Below, in pieces: positions 18,499 to 28,404 of a stretch of 64,000 nt of DNA (the stretch's first letter is position 1; each line of letters opens with the position of its first letter). Source of the DNA: Thalassospira marina (GTDB lineage Bacteria > Pseudomonadota > Alphaproteobacteria > Rhodospirillales > Thalassospiraceae); contig NZ_CP024199.1 of the NCBI RefSeq assembly GCF_002844375.1, positions 3,636,001 to 3,700,000 on the forward strand, in the 5' to 3' direction. Under the pieces are notes generated by a model. The model worked only from the letters and a program-made list of their open reading frames with translations. It was not told where the DNA came from and searched no databases. The position numbers were made by a program, and so were the translations under genes.

Positions 18499-20580
18499 TT
18501 AATAAAGCGCGACCTTTTCCGATGTTGTGGCAGGCGTACTGTCACCCGCATCATTTGCGCCATATTGGTCTGCCCTGCCATCCACCAGACCGACCATATC
18601 GGCCATGATGCCAACAAGCTGGTAATCCTTGGGGGTGTAAACGGCGGCAACGCCCATCTGGCGAAGAACCAGCATGTCCGATTCGGGGATGATACCGCCT
18701 ACCACAACGGGGATATGCCCTGCCCCGGCATCGCGCAGGCCACGCACTACATCGCGCACCAACGCCACATGCGAGCCCGACAATATCGACAGTCCCACAA
18801 TATGCGCCTTTCGTTTCAGGGCGTTTTGCACCAGATCATCGGGGGTCCAGCGGATACCATCATATAAAACATCAATCCCGGCTTCGGTTGCTTTCATCGC
18901 AATCTGTTCGGCCCCGTTTGAATGGCCATCCAGCCCCGGCTTGCCCACCAGCATTTTCATGCGCGCACCCAGTTTTTGCGAAACCGCATCAACCCTGCCT
19001 CGCAGATCGACCATTTTTTCATCGGCGGGGTCGATATCATGCTCGCCCAATACCAGCGAGGTAACGCCGGTCGGCGCGCGATATTCACCAAAAACATCGC
19101 GCAACACCTGTGACCATTCGCCGGTTGTCACCCCAGCATGGGCACAGGCGATGGAGGGTTCCATGATGTTTTCGCCATTGCGCGCAGCACTTGCCAGGTT
19201 TTCAAGGCTTTGCCGAACCGCCGCGCCATCGCGGGCGGCACGCCATTGTGCCAGTTTGGTAATCTGGTCCTGTTCGGCCATATCATCGACCGTCATGATC
19301 GACTGGATGCCTTCTGCCGTCAGGGGCGAGGATTCGGTTTCGACAAAGGCATTTACACCGACAATGCGGGTAATGCCATTTTCAATGTCAGACAGGCGTT
19401 TGGCATTGGCGCGGACCAGTTCGCCCTTCATATAGCCGCTATCGACCGCGGCAATCGCGCCCCCCATGGCATCAATTTTTGCCAGTTCGGCCCGTGCGCC
19501 TTCCTTCAGGGCGGCAACCTTGCGGTCAATCGCCGGGTTGCCATCAAACAGGTCTTCATATTCCAGAAGGTCGGTTTCATAGGCCATGATCTGCTGCAGG
19601 CGCAGCGACCATTGCTGGTCCCAGGGGCGCGGCAGGCCCAATGCCTCGTTCCAGGCGGGAAGCTGCACGGCACGCGCCCGGGCGTTTTTGGACAAAACCA
19701 CCGCCAGCATTTCGATCAGGATCCGGTAAACGTTATTTTCGGGCTGCTGTTCGGTCAGGCCCAGCGAATTGACCTGCACGCCATACCGGAAACGGCGGTA
19801 TTTTTCATCGGCAATGCAGTAACGGTCGCGGGTGATTTCATCCCATAATTCGCAAAAGGCCCGCATTTTGCAAATTTCGGTGACAAAGCGAATCCCGGCA
19901 TTCACAAAAAACGAAATCCGCCCGACCACTTTGGCAAAGTCATCATCGGGTACCTGGCCCGAATTGCGCACGGCATCAAGCACCGCAATCGCCGTGGCAA
20001 GGGCAAAGGCCAGTTCCTGTTCCGGCGTCGCACCTGCTTCCTGCAGGTGATAGGAACACACATTCATCGGGTTCCATTTGGGAATCTCGCGATAGGTAAA
20101 TGCCGCCACATCGGTAATCAGCTTCAGGCTGGGGGCGGGCGGAAAGATATATGTCCCGCGCGACAGATATTCCTTGATGATGTCATTCTGGGTGGTGCCC
20201 TGCAAATCGGCGCGTTTCACGCCCTGCTTTTCGGCCACCGCAATATAAAGGGCGAGTAACCATGCCGCCGGGGCATTGATGGTCATGGATGTGTTCATTT
20301 TATCAAGCGGGATGCCATCAAACAGGGTTTCCATATCGCCCAGATGCGATACCGGCACCCCAACCTTGCCCACTTCGCCGCGCGCCAGCACATGGTCCGA
20401 GTCATATCCCGTCTGGGTGGGCAGGTCGAACGCCACCGACAGGCCGGTTTGCCCCTTTGCCAGGTTTTGCCGGTAAAGGGTATTCGATGCACTGGCCGAA
20501 CTATGCCCGGCATAGGTGCGAATCAGCCATGGGCGGTCGCGTTCCGGTGATGTTGCAGTGCGTGTGCGATCAGATGACAT
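18499..20580 (-). CDS. ecm: Ethylmalonyl-CoA mutase
   Basis: The 693-residue adenosylcobalamin-dependent mutase converts ethylmalonyl-CoA to methylsuccinyl-CoA in the ethylmalonyl-CoA pathway. The catalytic barrel shows RPWLIRTYAGHSSASASN, GLSVAFDLPTQTGYDSDH and MNTSMTINAPAAW. The C-terminal B12 domain carries the KPGLDGHSNGAEQIA motif with the cobalt-ligand His, and GLSILSGSH and VVVGGIIPESD. The single-chain form is close to methylmalonyl-CoA mutase; the assignment as Ecm rests on the divergent ccr and the following mcd, the enzymes acting just before and after it. Its cofactor can be made by the PduO-type adenosyltransferase at 33.7 kb. Confidence 0.93.
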   Translation of the reverse strand: MSSDRTRTATSPERDRPWLIRTYAGHSSASASNTLYRQNLAKGQTGLSVAFDLPTQTGYDSDHVLARGEVGKVGVPVSHLGDMETLFDGIPLDKMNTSMTINAPAAWLLALYIAVAEKQGVKRADLQGTTQNDIIKEYLSRGTYIFPPAPSLKLITDVAAFTYREIPKWNPMNVCSYHLQEAGATPEQELAFALATAIAVLDAVRNSGQVPDDDFAKVVGRISFFVNAGIRFVTEICKMRAFCELWDEITRDRYCIADEKYRRFRYGVQVNSLGLTEQQPENNVYRILIEMLAVVLSKNARARAVQLPAWNEALGLPRPWDQQWSLRLQQIMAYETDLLEYEDLFDGNPAIDRKVAALKEGARAELAKIDAMGGAIAAVDSGYMKGELVRANAKRLSDIENGITRIVGVNAFVETESSPLTAEGIQSIMTVDDMAEQDQITKLAQWRAARDGAAVRQSLENLASAARNGENIMEPSIACAHAGVTTGEWSQVLRDVFGEYRAPTGVTSLVLGEHDIDPADEKMVDLRGRVDAVSQKLGARMKMLVGKPGLDGHSNGAEQIAMKATEAGIDVLYDGIRWTPDDLVQNALKRKAHIVGLSILSGSHVALVRDVVRGLRDAGAGHIPVVVGGIIPESDMLVLRQMGVAAVYTPKDYQLVGIMADMVGLVDGRADQYGANDAGDSTPATTSEKVALY

Positions 20581-20641
20581 GGCGGCCTCGCGTACATTTG
20601 TTACCAGAATGCTTTCCGAATATTTCGCAAAAACGTTCTTA

Positions 20642-20671
20642 AATTACCCACTAGACATTTACTGGGTAATT
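20642..20671. promoter_or_regulatory. Operator-like inverted repeat between ecm and ccr
   Basis: AATTACCCA (20642-20650) and TGGGTAATT (20663-20671) are perfect 9-bp arms around a 12-bp spacer. The right arm touches TATAAT on the minus strand (20674-20669), so binding would block or steer ecm transcription, and possibly ccr on the other side. The regulator is not identified in the window. Confidence 0.6.
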
Positions 20672-20831
20672 ATATAACAATTTGTGCATCGCGATAAAAG
20701 AGAAATTACGCAACGCAGTAAAACCAAAGCGTTAGACATCATCGCCAGCGGGGACTCGCCCACGAACCAATCCCCCAAACCGGCAAGCCACCATCCCGTG
20801 CCGTTCGCGGCCCGAAAAAGGAGTGAAGGCC

Positions 20832-22112
20832 ATGAATACCGCCGCTGAAATCATTTCATACCCGGGTGGACCGGATGTCAAAGACCTCTATGAGATCGGG
20901 GAAATTCCGCCGCTGGGTCATGTGCCCAAACAGATGTATGCCTGGGCCATCCGGCGGGAACGTCACGGTGAACCCGATACCGCAATGCAATGCGAGGTGG
21001 TTGATGTTCCGGCACTGGATTCGCACGAGGTGCTGGTGCTGGTGATGGCTGCGGGCGTTAATTATAACGGCGTCTGGGCCGCCCTTGGCAAACCGATTTC
21101 GGTTTTTGATGTGCATAACGAACCGTTCCATATTGCCGGGTCAGATGCATCGGGCATTGTCTGGGCGGTCGGGTCCAAGGTGACACGCTGGAAAGTCGGT
21201 GATGAAGTTGTCATTCACTGCAACCAGGATGATGGCGACGACGAGGAATGCAATGGTGGCGACCCGATGTTATCGCCCACCCAGCGCATTTGGGGGTATG
21301 AAACCCCCGATGGGTCGTTTGCCCAGTTTACCAATGTGCAGTCCCAGCAATTAATGCCACGCCCCAAACACCTGACCTGGGAAGAAAGTGCATGTTACAC
21401 ACTGACACTGGCAACCGCCTATCGCATGTTATTTGGCCATCGCCCGCATATTTTGCGCCCCGGCCATAATGTGCTGGTTTGGGGGGCATCGGGTGGTTTG
21501 GGGTCCATGGCGATCCAGTTGATCACCACGGCCGGGGCCAACGCGATTGGCGTTATTTCCGATGAAAGCAAACGCGATTTCGTGCTGGGCCTGGGGGCCA
21601 AGGCGGTTATCAACCGCAAGGATTTTGACTGCTGGGGCCAGCTTCCCACCGTTAATGGCCCGGAATTTGGCGCCTATATGAAAGAAGTGCGCAAATTCGG
21701 CAAAGCAATTTGGGACATTACCGGCAAGGGCGTGGATGTGGACATTGTGTTTGAACATCCCGGCGAGCAAACCTTCCCGGTTTCGTGCAACGTGGTTAAA
21801 CGCGGCGGCATGGTGGTGTTTTGTGCCGGCACCACCGGCTTTAACCTGACATTTGATGCCCGTTTTGTCTGGATGCGGCAAAAACGCATTCAGGGCAGCC
21901 ACTTTGCCAACCTGAAACAGGCCGCACAGGCCAACAAACTGGTGATCGAACGCCGCATCGACCCCAGCATGTCCGAGGTATTTTCCTGGGAAGATATCCC
22001 GCGCGCCCACATGCAGATGATGCGAAACGAACACAAGCCCGGTAATATGGCCGTTCTGGTTCAGGCCAAACGCCCGGGTATGCGCACCCTTGAAGACGCG
22101 GTCGAAGGATAG
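20832..22112 (+). CDS. ccr: Crotonyl-CoA carboxylase/reductase
   Basis: The 426-residue NADPH-dependent medium-chain dehydrogenase-fold enzyme carboxylates crotonyl-CoA to ethylmalonyl-CoA, the committing step of the pathway. Family signatures are VMAAGVNYNGVWAALGKPI, FHIAGSDASGIVWAVG, TQRIWGYETPDGSFAQF, VWGASGGLGSMAIQL, and the CCR-specific FGAYMKEVRKFGKAIWDITG and IVFEHPGEQTFPVS. Asn, Glu and His candidates for CO2 binding lie in NYNG, WGYE and GSHFAN. The ATG at 20832 has GGAG 8-9 nt upstream; a GTG at 20823 is the alternative. It is divergent from ecm and followed by its own terminator before mcd. Confidence 0.98.
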   Translation: MNTAAEIISYPGGPDVKDLYEIGEIPPLGHVPKQMYAWAIRRERHGEPDTAMQCEVVDVPALDSHEVLVLVMAAGVNYNGVWAALGKPISVFDVHNEPFHIAGSDASGIVWAVGSKVTRWKVGDEVVIHCNQDDGDDEECNGGDPMLSPTQRIWGYETPDGSFAQFTNVQSQQLMPRPKHLTWEESACYTLTLATAYRMLFGHRPHILRPGHNVLVWGASGGLGSMAIQLITTAGANAIGVISDESKRDFVLGLGAKAVINRKDFDCWGQLPTVNGPEFGAYMKEVRKFGKAIWDITGKGVDVDIVFEHPGEQTFPVSCNVVKRGGMVVFCAGTTGFNLTFDARFVWMRQKRIQGSHFANLKQAAQANKLVIERRIDPSMSEVFSWEDIPRAHMQMMRNEHKPGNMAVLVQAKRPGMRTLEDAVEG

Positions 22113-22178
22113 TCCCACATTGGCGGGGGCGCGGCTTTCCCCTCTGGCCCGCCCTGATGCCCCTTCGACTGTGAAAGG

Positions 22179-22228
22179 CGTGATCCTGCCGGGAATTCGC
22201 CCATTTCGGGCGGGATCACGCACATTTT
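22179..22228 (+). terminator. Intrinsic terminator after ccr
   Basis: CGTGATCCTGCC (22179-22190) pairs with the GGCGGGATCACG segment ending at 22220 (one mismatch), followed by cacattttt. It lies about 65 bp past the ccr stop, so mcd probably also has its own promoter in the 165 bp that follow. Confidence 0.7.
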
Positions 22229-22393
22229 TGACCATGCCCTGATGGGGCCGCCATGTTTGCCAACCCGGCATTGATGATTGCCTGACTGCCTGCAAACCGG
22301 CACCATCAGCCAAAACGACCATACAGCACCATTAAGCCACACCATGAAACCGATGCCCCCTACATCATCAGGCGCACCAGACAGGATAAAGCA

Positions 22394-24070
22394 ATGAACG
22401 CCATGACCGAAAATGCCCTGATCCCTGATTTGAAAAACCTGTGCGCCGGCGCGATTGCCGCGCTGGAACCGCTTTATGATGCCACCCGCGAGGCGGTGAA
22501 AACTACCGTATGTGAAAACGGCAAAATTGATGCCCAGCGCATGGAAGACCACCAGTTTGCCGCCCATGGCTTTGCCTGGTTTGCCACCTACACCAACGCA
22601 TTGCGGCAAATGAATGCCTGGGCCAACCGACTGGCAGAACAGGGCCGGTCAGGCCGGTTGGAACAACTTATTACCCAGGCGGCCTTTGGGGAATATCTGG
22701 CGCAGATTTGCGGCGGCATTACCATGTCGCAGGGCGAGATCATTCGCCTGGCGGCCATGGGCACACCCGATGCCGTGATTGATGATTTTGCCAAAAATGC
22801 CGCGGTCAAAGCCCTGATCGCACAGGGCAACAGCGATGCCACCCGGCGCGCCATTGCCGATGAAATCAGCGACAGCCTTGCCAGTGGCCGCTTTGGTGAT
22901 TGCGGCATGGAAGATGACACTCTGGATATGGTGCGCGACCAGTTTCGCCGGTTTGTAGATGAAAAAGTCACCCCGCACGCCCATGGGTGGCACGAACGCG
23001 ACGAGTTGATTCCCATTGAAATTGTCAATGAAATGGCGGAACTGGGTGTTTTTGGCCTGACCATCCCCGAAGAATTTGGCGGGCTGGGCATGGGTAAAAC
23101 CGCGATGTGTGTTGTGACCGAGGAATTATCACGCGGATATATCGGCGTAGGGTCGCTTGGCACACGGTCCGAAATTGCCGCAGAGCTTATTCGCCTGGGT
23201 GGCACCGATGCGCAAAAGGAACATTACCTGCCCAAGCTGGCATCGGGCGAGATTTTACCCACGGCCGTATTTACCGAACCCAATAACGGATCGGACCTTG
23301 CAAATTTGCGGACCCGCGCCTTGCGAAAAGGTGATGAATACAAAGTCACCGGCAATAAAACCTGGATCACCCATGCATCACGATCCGATTTGATGACACT
23401 GCTGGCCCGCACCAACCCCGATGAAGCCGGTTATCGCGGCCTTTCAATGCTGCTGGCGGAAAAACCACGTGGCAGTGAAGAAAATCCCTTCCCGGCAGAA
23501 GGCATGACGGGTGGCGAGATCGAGGTTTTGGGCTATCGCGGCATGAAGGAATACGAGCTTAGCTTTGATGGTTTCACCGTCCCGGCAGAAAACCTGTTGG
23601 GTGGGGTGGAAGGCCAGGGTTTCAAGCAATTGATGGCAACGTTTGAATCCGCCCGTATCCAGACAGCGGCGCGTGCCGTGGGTGTGGCACAAAACGCGCT
23701 GGAAATTGGCATGCGCTATGCGCAGGAACGGGTGCAATTTGGCAAACCGCTTTATGCCTTTCCGCGTGTTTACGGCAAAATCGCCTGGATGGTGGTTGAA
23801 ACCATGATCGCCCGCCAGCTGACCTATTTTTCCGCGGTCGAGAAAGACCAGGATATTCGCTGCGATATTGAAGCCGGGATGGCAAAGCTGCTGGGGGCGC
23901 GGGTGGCATGGTCCAATGCGGATAATGCCCTGCAAATTCATGGCGGCAATGGATATGCCACCGAATACCAGATCAGCCGGGTTTTGTGTGATGCCCGTAT
24001 CCTGAATATTTTTGAAGGTGCTGCCGAAATTCAGGCACAGGTCGTAACCCGCGGATTACTTGGCCGCTGA
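22394..24070 (+). CDS. mcd: (2S)-Methylsuccinyl-CoA dehydrogenase
   Basis: The 558-residue flavoprotein oxidises methylsuccinyl-CoA to mesaconyl-CoA. The N-terminal extension of about 150 residues, absent from ordinary acyl-CoA dehydrogenases, is typical of Mcd. The dehydrogenase core shows ELGVFGLTIPEEFGGLGMGK, TAVFTEPNNGSDLANL, KTWITHASRSDLM, RVQFGKPLYAFPRV and IHGGNGYATEYQISR. Electrons go to ETF, encoded at 34.5-36.2 kb. It follows ccr on the same strand after 281 bp and ends at a strong terminator. Confidence 0.96.
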   Translation: MNAMTENALIPDLKNLCAGAIAALEPLYDATREAVKTTVCENGKIDAQRMEDHQFAAHGFAWFATYTNALRQMNAWANRLAEQGRSGRLEQLITQAAFGEYLAQICGGITMSQGEIIRLAAMGTPDAVIDDFAKNAAVKALIAQGNSDATRRAIADEISDSLASGRFGDCGMEDDTLDMVRDQFRRFVDEKVTPHAHGWHERDELIPIEIVNEMAELGVFGLTIPEEFGGLGMGKTAMCVVTEELSRGYIGVGSLGTRSEIAAELIRLGGTDAQKEHYLPKLASGEILPTAVFTEPNNGSDLANLRTRALRKGDEYKVTGNKTWITHASRSDLMTLLARTNPDEAGYRGLSMLLAEKPRGSEENPFPAEGMTGGEIEVLGYRGMKEYELSFDGFTVPAENLLGGVEGQGFKQLMATFESARIQTAARAVGVAQNALEIGMRYAQERVQFGKPLYAFPRVYGKIAWMVVETMIARQLTYFSAVEKDQDIRCDIEAGMAKLLGARVAWSNADNALQIHGGNGYATEYQISRVLCDARILNIFEGAAEIQAQVVTRGLLGR

Positions 24071-24109
24071 CGCGCCAAAACCGAACCGGGGCCAACTGGC
24101 CCAGCCTTG

Positions 24110-24140
24110 CGGGTGCCTAGTTTTGGCACCCGTTTTTTTT
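24110..24140 (+). terminator. Intrinsic terminator after mcd
   Basis: CGGGTGCC (24110-24117) pairs with GGCACCCG (24125-24132), followed by eight T residues (24133-24140). Confidence 0.93.
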
Positions 24141-24246
24141 GCATCAACCTAAAGTTCAATATGACTTTGGCCCCCATATAGGGATAGGCTACATGACAAG
24201 AAAATGAATTATCGGGAAAAACCGGTAAATCCAAAGGAGACGTCCC

Positions 24247-26358
24247 ATGGATATTCGCCAGGCAGCACCCGGTGCTGCTTCACTGTCCCATGCCCGTGCC
24301 GCATATGAAATTGTATCGCCCCATCTGGGCCAGATCGCACAGGAATTTTGTGCAGCCCTGACCGATGCCGGGGCATCGCCGTCGCCTTCATTGGCCGATG
24401 CGATGAAACGCTACTGGCAGGATTTATTAAGTGCCAGTGGCCCCGAAACCATCGCCCGTGACCTGGGTAAAAACCCGGTTGCCAGCCAGGGCAGCCTGCC
24501 ATCGGTCAGCGCGATTATCGCCGCTTATGACCGGGTGATTGCCAGTGCCCTGCGCATGGTGGCGGCCAACTTGCGCGCCAGCAAGGCACAGGCCTGCTGT
24601 GATGCCCTGCGAGCGGCCTTTTGCACCGATATGGGCGCGCTTTTGGGGCGGCATATGGCACAGGCCAATGGCAGCGGAACACAGGCCAGTAGCGAAATTC
24701 AGGCGATTTCGGAAATCATTGAACGCGAAACCGACAATATCATTTCCGAAGTCGGCTTTCAGGCGGGCCGCATGAAGGACGTTTCCCTGGTGATGGAAAC
24801 CGATTCCCGCGAGCTTTCCAAACTGGTGGAACGCATTACCGAAACCACCGGCATTGCATCGGGCAATGTGGCAACGGTTGCCTCGGCCACGGAAGAATTA
24901 CAGTCATCCAGCCAGGAAATTGCCCAGCGCATTCACCGCACCAGCGACATTTCCAACCAGGCCGTTTCCCGCGTGGAGGAAACCACCGGCACAATGGCCA
25001 GCCTTTCCAATACCGCCGGGGAAATTGGCAAGGTTGTTGATATCGTCAAACGTATTTCCGACCAGACCAAGATGCTGGCGTTAAATGCCACCATCGAAGC
25101 TGCCCGTGCGGGCGATGCTGGCAAAGGATTTGCCGTGGTGGCAAACGAGGTCAAGAACCTGGCCACCCAGACTGAAAAGGCCATTTCCGACATTAATGCG
25201 CAAATCCAGGCGATCCAGCAGGCCACATCAAGTGCGGTAAATGCGATTGAAGGGATTGGCGGCGCCATTGATGAAGTCAGCCGCCTGTCGAACGATATTT
25301 CAGGGTCGGTCGAACAGCAGACCGCAGCGATTAACGAAATTTCGGCCAGTGCCAAGGAAGTTTCCAGCCACATGCAGGGCATTGCCGATGATATCGGCCT
25401 GGCCCATGCCAAGGCCCAGAATGCCAGTGATACATCGGAAAACCTGCGCGGCCTTGCCAGCAATATCCGCCGCGATGTGACCGAAATGGACCAGCGGTTT
25501 CGCGCGGTTCTACGCACCACCAGCACAAAAGGCGGCAAAGATGGCGCACCGGGTGAAAAAGCCCGCCAGCGCGTGCCCATCGCCGTTGATATTGACCTGG
25601 ATTTTGGCAATGGCGACCGCCGCAAGGGGGTTACAGCCGATATGTCCACAGCCGGTCTTCTGGCCCGTATCCAGGCCACCGAAAAGGATGCGGGGAAACC
25701 GGTTTCCATTACCCTTGATAACGACACCCACCTGCATGGCACCTTAAAGGCAGTTTCAAGCCTGGGCGCCCATATCCAGTTTGACCAGCTAACCGCTGAA
25801 GCCCACCGGGTGATTGACGGCATGCTGGTCAAAACCCGCGCCCATGACGAAAAAATTGCCGAACTGGGCAAACCCCTGGCCCAGCAACTGGGCAAACTGT
25901 TTGACGATGCGGTGCGCCGGGGCGAGTTGAAACTCGAAGACCTGATGCGTCCGAAATACAAACTGATTGACGGCAGCGACCCCAAACAGTTTACCACCCC
26001 CTTCCTGCAATTTACCGATACCCATTTCGCCCCGTTGCAGGAAGCCACCCTGGGCAAGGATCAGCATATTGTGTTTGTTGCCGCTGTTGACCAGAACGGC
26101 TATCTGCCCACCCATAACAAGGTTTTCAGCCAGCCCCAACGCCCCAATGACCCGGTATGGAATATGGGCAATTCGCGCAATCGCCGCATCTTTGATGACC
26201 GCGCCGGGCTGATGGCGGCACGCAATACCAAGCCGGTTTTACTGCAAACCTATTTCCGCGATATGGGCGACCGGGTTGTGTTCATGAAGGAATGTGACGT
26301 GCCCATCGTGGTGAATGGCAAAAACTGGGGCAATTTGCGCATTGGCTATCGCGCATAA
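24247..26358 (+). CDS. Soluble methyl-accepting chemotaxis protein with PilZ and C-terminal sensor domains
   Basis: The protein has 703 residues and no transmembrane segment, so it should be a cytoplasmic receptor. Residues 1-150 are all-helical and might be a globin-like or other sensor. Residues about 165-430 form the MCP signalling domain, with its tip in [20 protein letters not shown] (about 294-313). Residues about 437-530 look like PilZ: a KARQR segment (Lys replacing the first Arg of RxxxR) and DMSTAG matching the D/NxSxxG motif. Residues about 555-703 form a C-terminal module containing [26 protein letters not shown] and [18 protein letters not shown], a Cache-like segment often seen in alphaproteobacterial receptors. 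AAGGAG precedes the start. It may link c-di-GMP or redox cues to the CheZ-regulated flagellar pathway; the ligand is unknown. Confidence 0.9.
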   Translation: MDIRQAAPGAASLSHARAAYEIVSPHLGQIAQEFCAALTDAGASPSPSLADAMKRYWQDLLSASGPETIARDLGKNPVASQGSLPSVSAIIAAYDRVIASALRMVAANLRASKAQACCDALRAAFCTDMGALLGRHMAQANGSGTQASSEIQAISEIIERETDNIISEVGFQAGRMKDVSLVMETDSRELSKLVERITETTGIASGNVATVASATEELQSSSQEIAQRIHRTSDISNQAVSRVEETTGTMASLSNTAGEIGKVVDIVKRISDQTKMLALNATIEAARAGDAGKGFAVVANEVKNLATQTEKAISDINAQIQAIQQATSSAVNAIEGIGGAIDEVSRLSNDISGSVEQQTAAINEISASAKEVSSHMQGIADDIGLAHAKAQNASDTSENLRGLASNIRRDVTEMDQRFRAVLRTTSTKGGKDGAPGEKARQRVPIAVDIDLDFGNGDRRKGVTADMSTAGLLARIQATEKDAGKPVSITLDNDTHLHGTLKAVSSLGAHIQFDQLTAEAHRVIDGMLVKTRAHDEKIAELGKPLAQQLGKLFDDAVRRGELKLEDLMRPKYKLIDGSDPKQFTTPFLQFTDTHFAPLQEATLGKDQHIVFVAAVDQNGYLPTHNKVFSQPQRPNDPVWNMGNSRNRRIFDDRAGLMAARNTKPVLLQTYFRDMGDRVVFMKECDVPIVVNGKNWGNLRIGYRA

Positions 26359-26405
26359 TTCACCGCCAGTTTGACCCATACCGGCATGACGGCATTTTCC
26401 ATAAA

Positions 26406-26440
26406 AAAGGCAGCAGGGCATTGATCACCCTGCTGCCTTT
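26406..26440. terminator. Bidirectional intrinsic terminator
   Basis: AAAGGCAGCAGGG (26406-26418) and CCCTGCTGCCTTT (26428-26440) form a perfect 13-bp stem between the convergent chemoreceptor and ferric-reductase-like genes. T-rich flanks are present on both sides. Confidence 0.9.
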
Positions 26441-26485
26441 CTGGTTTTTCTGCCGCCAAAAAACAGGAAATGGCAGCATCACGGC

Positions 26486-27826
26486 TTAGCGAAATTCAAA
26501 CAGTTCCTGATGGAAGTGGGTGGACGGCAGGCCATGCCCTGTAAGGTCGCGATAAAGGGCTGCGCCAAAATTACGCGGGCCACAAAACCAGAAACTGGCT
26601 GTTTTCCAATCTGATACATCGCGGCGCAACCGTTCGCCGGTCAGCAGGTCATCGCGCCCGTCAATGATGATGTGAACCCTCACACCAGCCTGCTGTGCCA
26701 GCAGTTTCAAGCGGGCAGAAAGCTTTTCATCCTCAACCGGAATCGAATGATAAAGATCGATATTCTGGCGCTGGCCTTCTGGCAGGTTAGTCAGTTCCTT
26801 CAGCCTTGCCAGAAACGGCGTGATGCCGATACCGCCGCTGACCCAGACCTGCCGCGTGCCTGTGGCATCAAAGGTAAAGGCACCATAGGGGCCTTCGATG
26901 CGGGCGCGGGTCCCGGTGGTTAAATGGCTTGGCAATGTGCGTGTATAATCGCCCAGTGCCTTGACCAGAACTTTCAGGCGACGGTCGCCCTCATCCCAGG
27001 GCGAGGCAATAGTAAAGGGATGGGCACCTTCCTGTTCATCAAAGGTGATAAAGGCAAACTGCCCCGCCCGATGCCCATGCCAGTTCTGGCCGACCTTCAG
27101 GGTTATTTCCAGCGATTTGATGGCTGGGAAATATTCGGTTTTCTCAAGGGTTGCCGTGGTGGTGGCTTTCTGCCCGACACGCCCTGCCAAAACCAGAACC
27201 GCACTATAGGCACCGGCGGCCAAAAACAGCGCCAGCAACACGCCACCCGGCCCGGCCCAATCATCATAATTGAACAGAACCAGCGCATGAAACACCAGCG
27301 CCAGATAGGCGCAGGCAATGAATTTGTGGGTTTTGGCAAACCAGCGATAGGGCACAAGTTTGACCAGTGCGACAACCATCAGGGCAGCGGCAATATAAAA
27401 GCTCCATTCGCCAATGCCTTCGGCCAGATGGCGTTGCGTCATCAGGAATTTTTGCAGGGCATCCCACCCTTCCTGCGAGGGGCGCGGCGGGCGGCTGACA
27501 TTTAACAAACCCAGCCCCTTCAGCCATTTTGGCCCTTCAACCCACAGCCAGTGGGTGACTGCCATGACCAGGGCAGCAATGCCCAGCCATTTGTGAAGGC
27601 GATAGGTTTTATCAAGCCCGCCCAGATAGGGTTCCAGCCATTTGGGCCGGGTTGCCAGAATCATGATCAGGCTCATCAGGGAAATGGCGGTTAACCCGGT
27701 AAGCTGCAAAACCTGGTTTCGCACCAGAATGATATTATCCTGTGCCCAGAAATCAGGATGCTCTGCCACCCACAGGCCTGAAACCCCGAGCAGGAAAACA
27801 CAGAAAATCCATTTTATATTCCGCAT
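26486..27826 (-). CDS. Ferric reductase-like transmembrane protein with FAD/NAD(P)-binding domain
   Basis: The protein has 446 residues. The first 220 carry about six hydrophobic segments with histidines in YRLHKWLGIAALVMAVTHW and FAKTHKFIACAYLALVFHAL, typical haem ligands of the ferric-reductase-like membrane domain. The rest is a ferredoxin-reductase module: HRAGQFAFITF and AHPFTIASPW bind FAD, VSGGIGITPFLARL and FWFCGPRNF bind NAD(P)H. It would move electrons from cytosolic NAD(P)H across the membrane. The acceptor could be ferric iron, oxygen or a periplasmic partner. It stands alone, with AAAGGA upstream of the ATG at 27826. Confidence 0.92.
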   Translation of the reverse strand: MRNIKWIFCVFLLGVSGLWVAEHPDFWAQDNIILVRNQVLQLTGLTAISLMSLIMILATRPKWLEPYLGGLDKTYRLHKWLGIAALVMAVTHWLWVEGPKWLKGLGLLNVSRPPRPSQEGWDALQKFLMTQRHLAEGIGEWSFYIAAALMVVALVKLVPYRWFAKTHKFIACAYLALVFHALVLFNYDDWAGPGGVLLALFLAAGAYSAVLVLAGRVGQKATTTATLEKTEYFPAIKSLEITLKVGQNWHGHRAGQFAFITFDEQEGAHPFTIASPWDEGDRRLKVLVKALGDYTRTLPSHLTTGTRARIEGPYGAFTFDATGTRQVWVSGGIGITPFLARLKELTNLPEGQRQNIDLYHSIPVEDEKLSARLKLLAQQAGVRVHIIIDGRDDLLTGERLRRDVSDWKTASFWFCGPRNFGAALYRDLTGHGLPSTHFHQELFEFR

Positions 27827-28017
27827 GGCATCGTCCTTTGCGCAGATTTGCCCCCACCCGGGGCCTTGCCCATAGGCCGGTTAAACCATATTGCGGTCGC
27901 AGAACTATGCCGGATCGACAGAAATTTGTAATAAAATGTAACGGCCAAATATCTGATTTTGCGACTGTTTTTCAGACACATTCCAATCGTTGCGCAACCA
28001 CATACGCAACCGTCCGC

Positions 28018-28404
28018 TCAGCCGATATCGGTGATGTCGGCAATGTCGATCAAATCGACATTGCGCTGCAGGATGCGCTTATAGGCCACCAGTTGCCCGC
28101 GTGCCATTACCGGGATGGTCAAGCCCGCAATGTTGCGTTGTTCGGCACTGGCATAGTCAATTTCCAGCGCACACCATTCACCGCTGGCACCATTTTGAAT
28201 AAGCGGGCGGTCATCGCTGCCAATTTCGATTTTGATGCCGTCATAAACAAACTGCACATAGGTCAGATCCCAGCCCGCTTCACGCTGACGACGGGCCGGT
28301 TTGCGAATGTAATGGTGCAAATCATCGACCAGCGGGGCGAAATGAACCGCCGGAACAAACAGGTCAATATCATTTAGCGGGCGAGTCCCGCCATAGGCCT
28401 GCAC
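28018..28404 (-). CDS. Nucleotidyltransferase-like protein with uncertain start
   Basis: From the GTG at 28404 the product has 128 residues. The homologous reading frame clearly continues upstream to about 28480: it encodes KALEWIEERLRHAGCLRLY and then CGGLAVQAYGGTRPLNDIDL, the GG...DhD motif of nucleotidyltransferase-fold proteins. No ATG, GTG or TTG exists in that upstream part before an in-frame TAA. A CTG at 28482 is the only near-cognate candidate. Either the gene uses CTG, or it is truncated at the 5' end, or the GTG start yields a protein missing part of the fold. The C-terminal part (VMARGQLVAYKRILQRNVDL) fits DUF6036 or MazG-associated nucleotidyltransferases. Function unknown. Confidence 0.55.
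   Translation of the reverse strand: MQAYGGTRPLNDIDLFVPAVHFAPLVDDLHHYIRKPARRQREAGWDLTYVQFVYDGIKIEIGSDDRPLIQNGASGEWCALEIDYASAEQRNIAGLTIPVMARGQLVAYKRILQRNVDLIDIADITDIG

Noticed and set aside
24933..26057. 374-residue minus-strand open frame inside the chemoreceptor
   Set aside because: Its composition (Ser, Arg, Pro rich) is typical of a reverse shadow and the receptor frame is clearly the real one.
28018..28404. Toxin-antitoxin (AbiEii type) nucleotidyltransferase
   Set aside because: The motif fits the wider nucleotidyltransferase fold, but there is no adjacent antitoxin gene and the start is doubtful.
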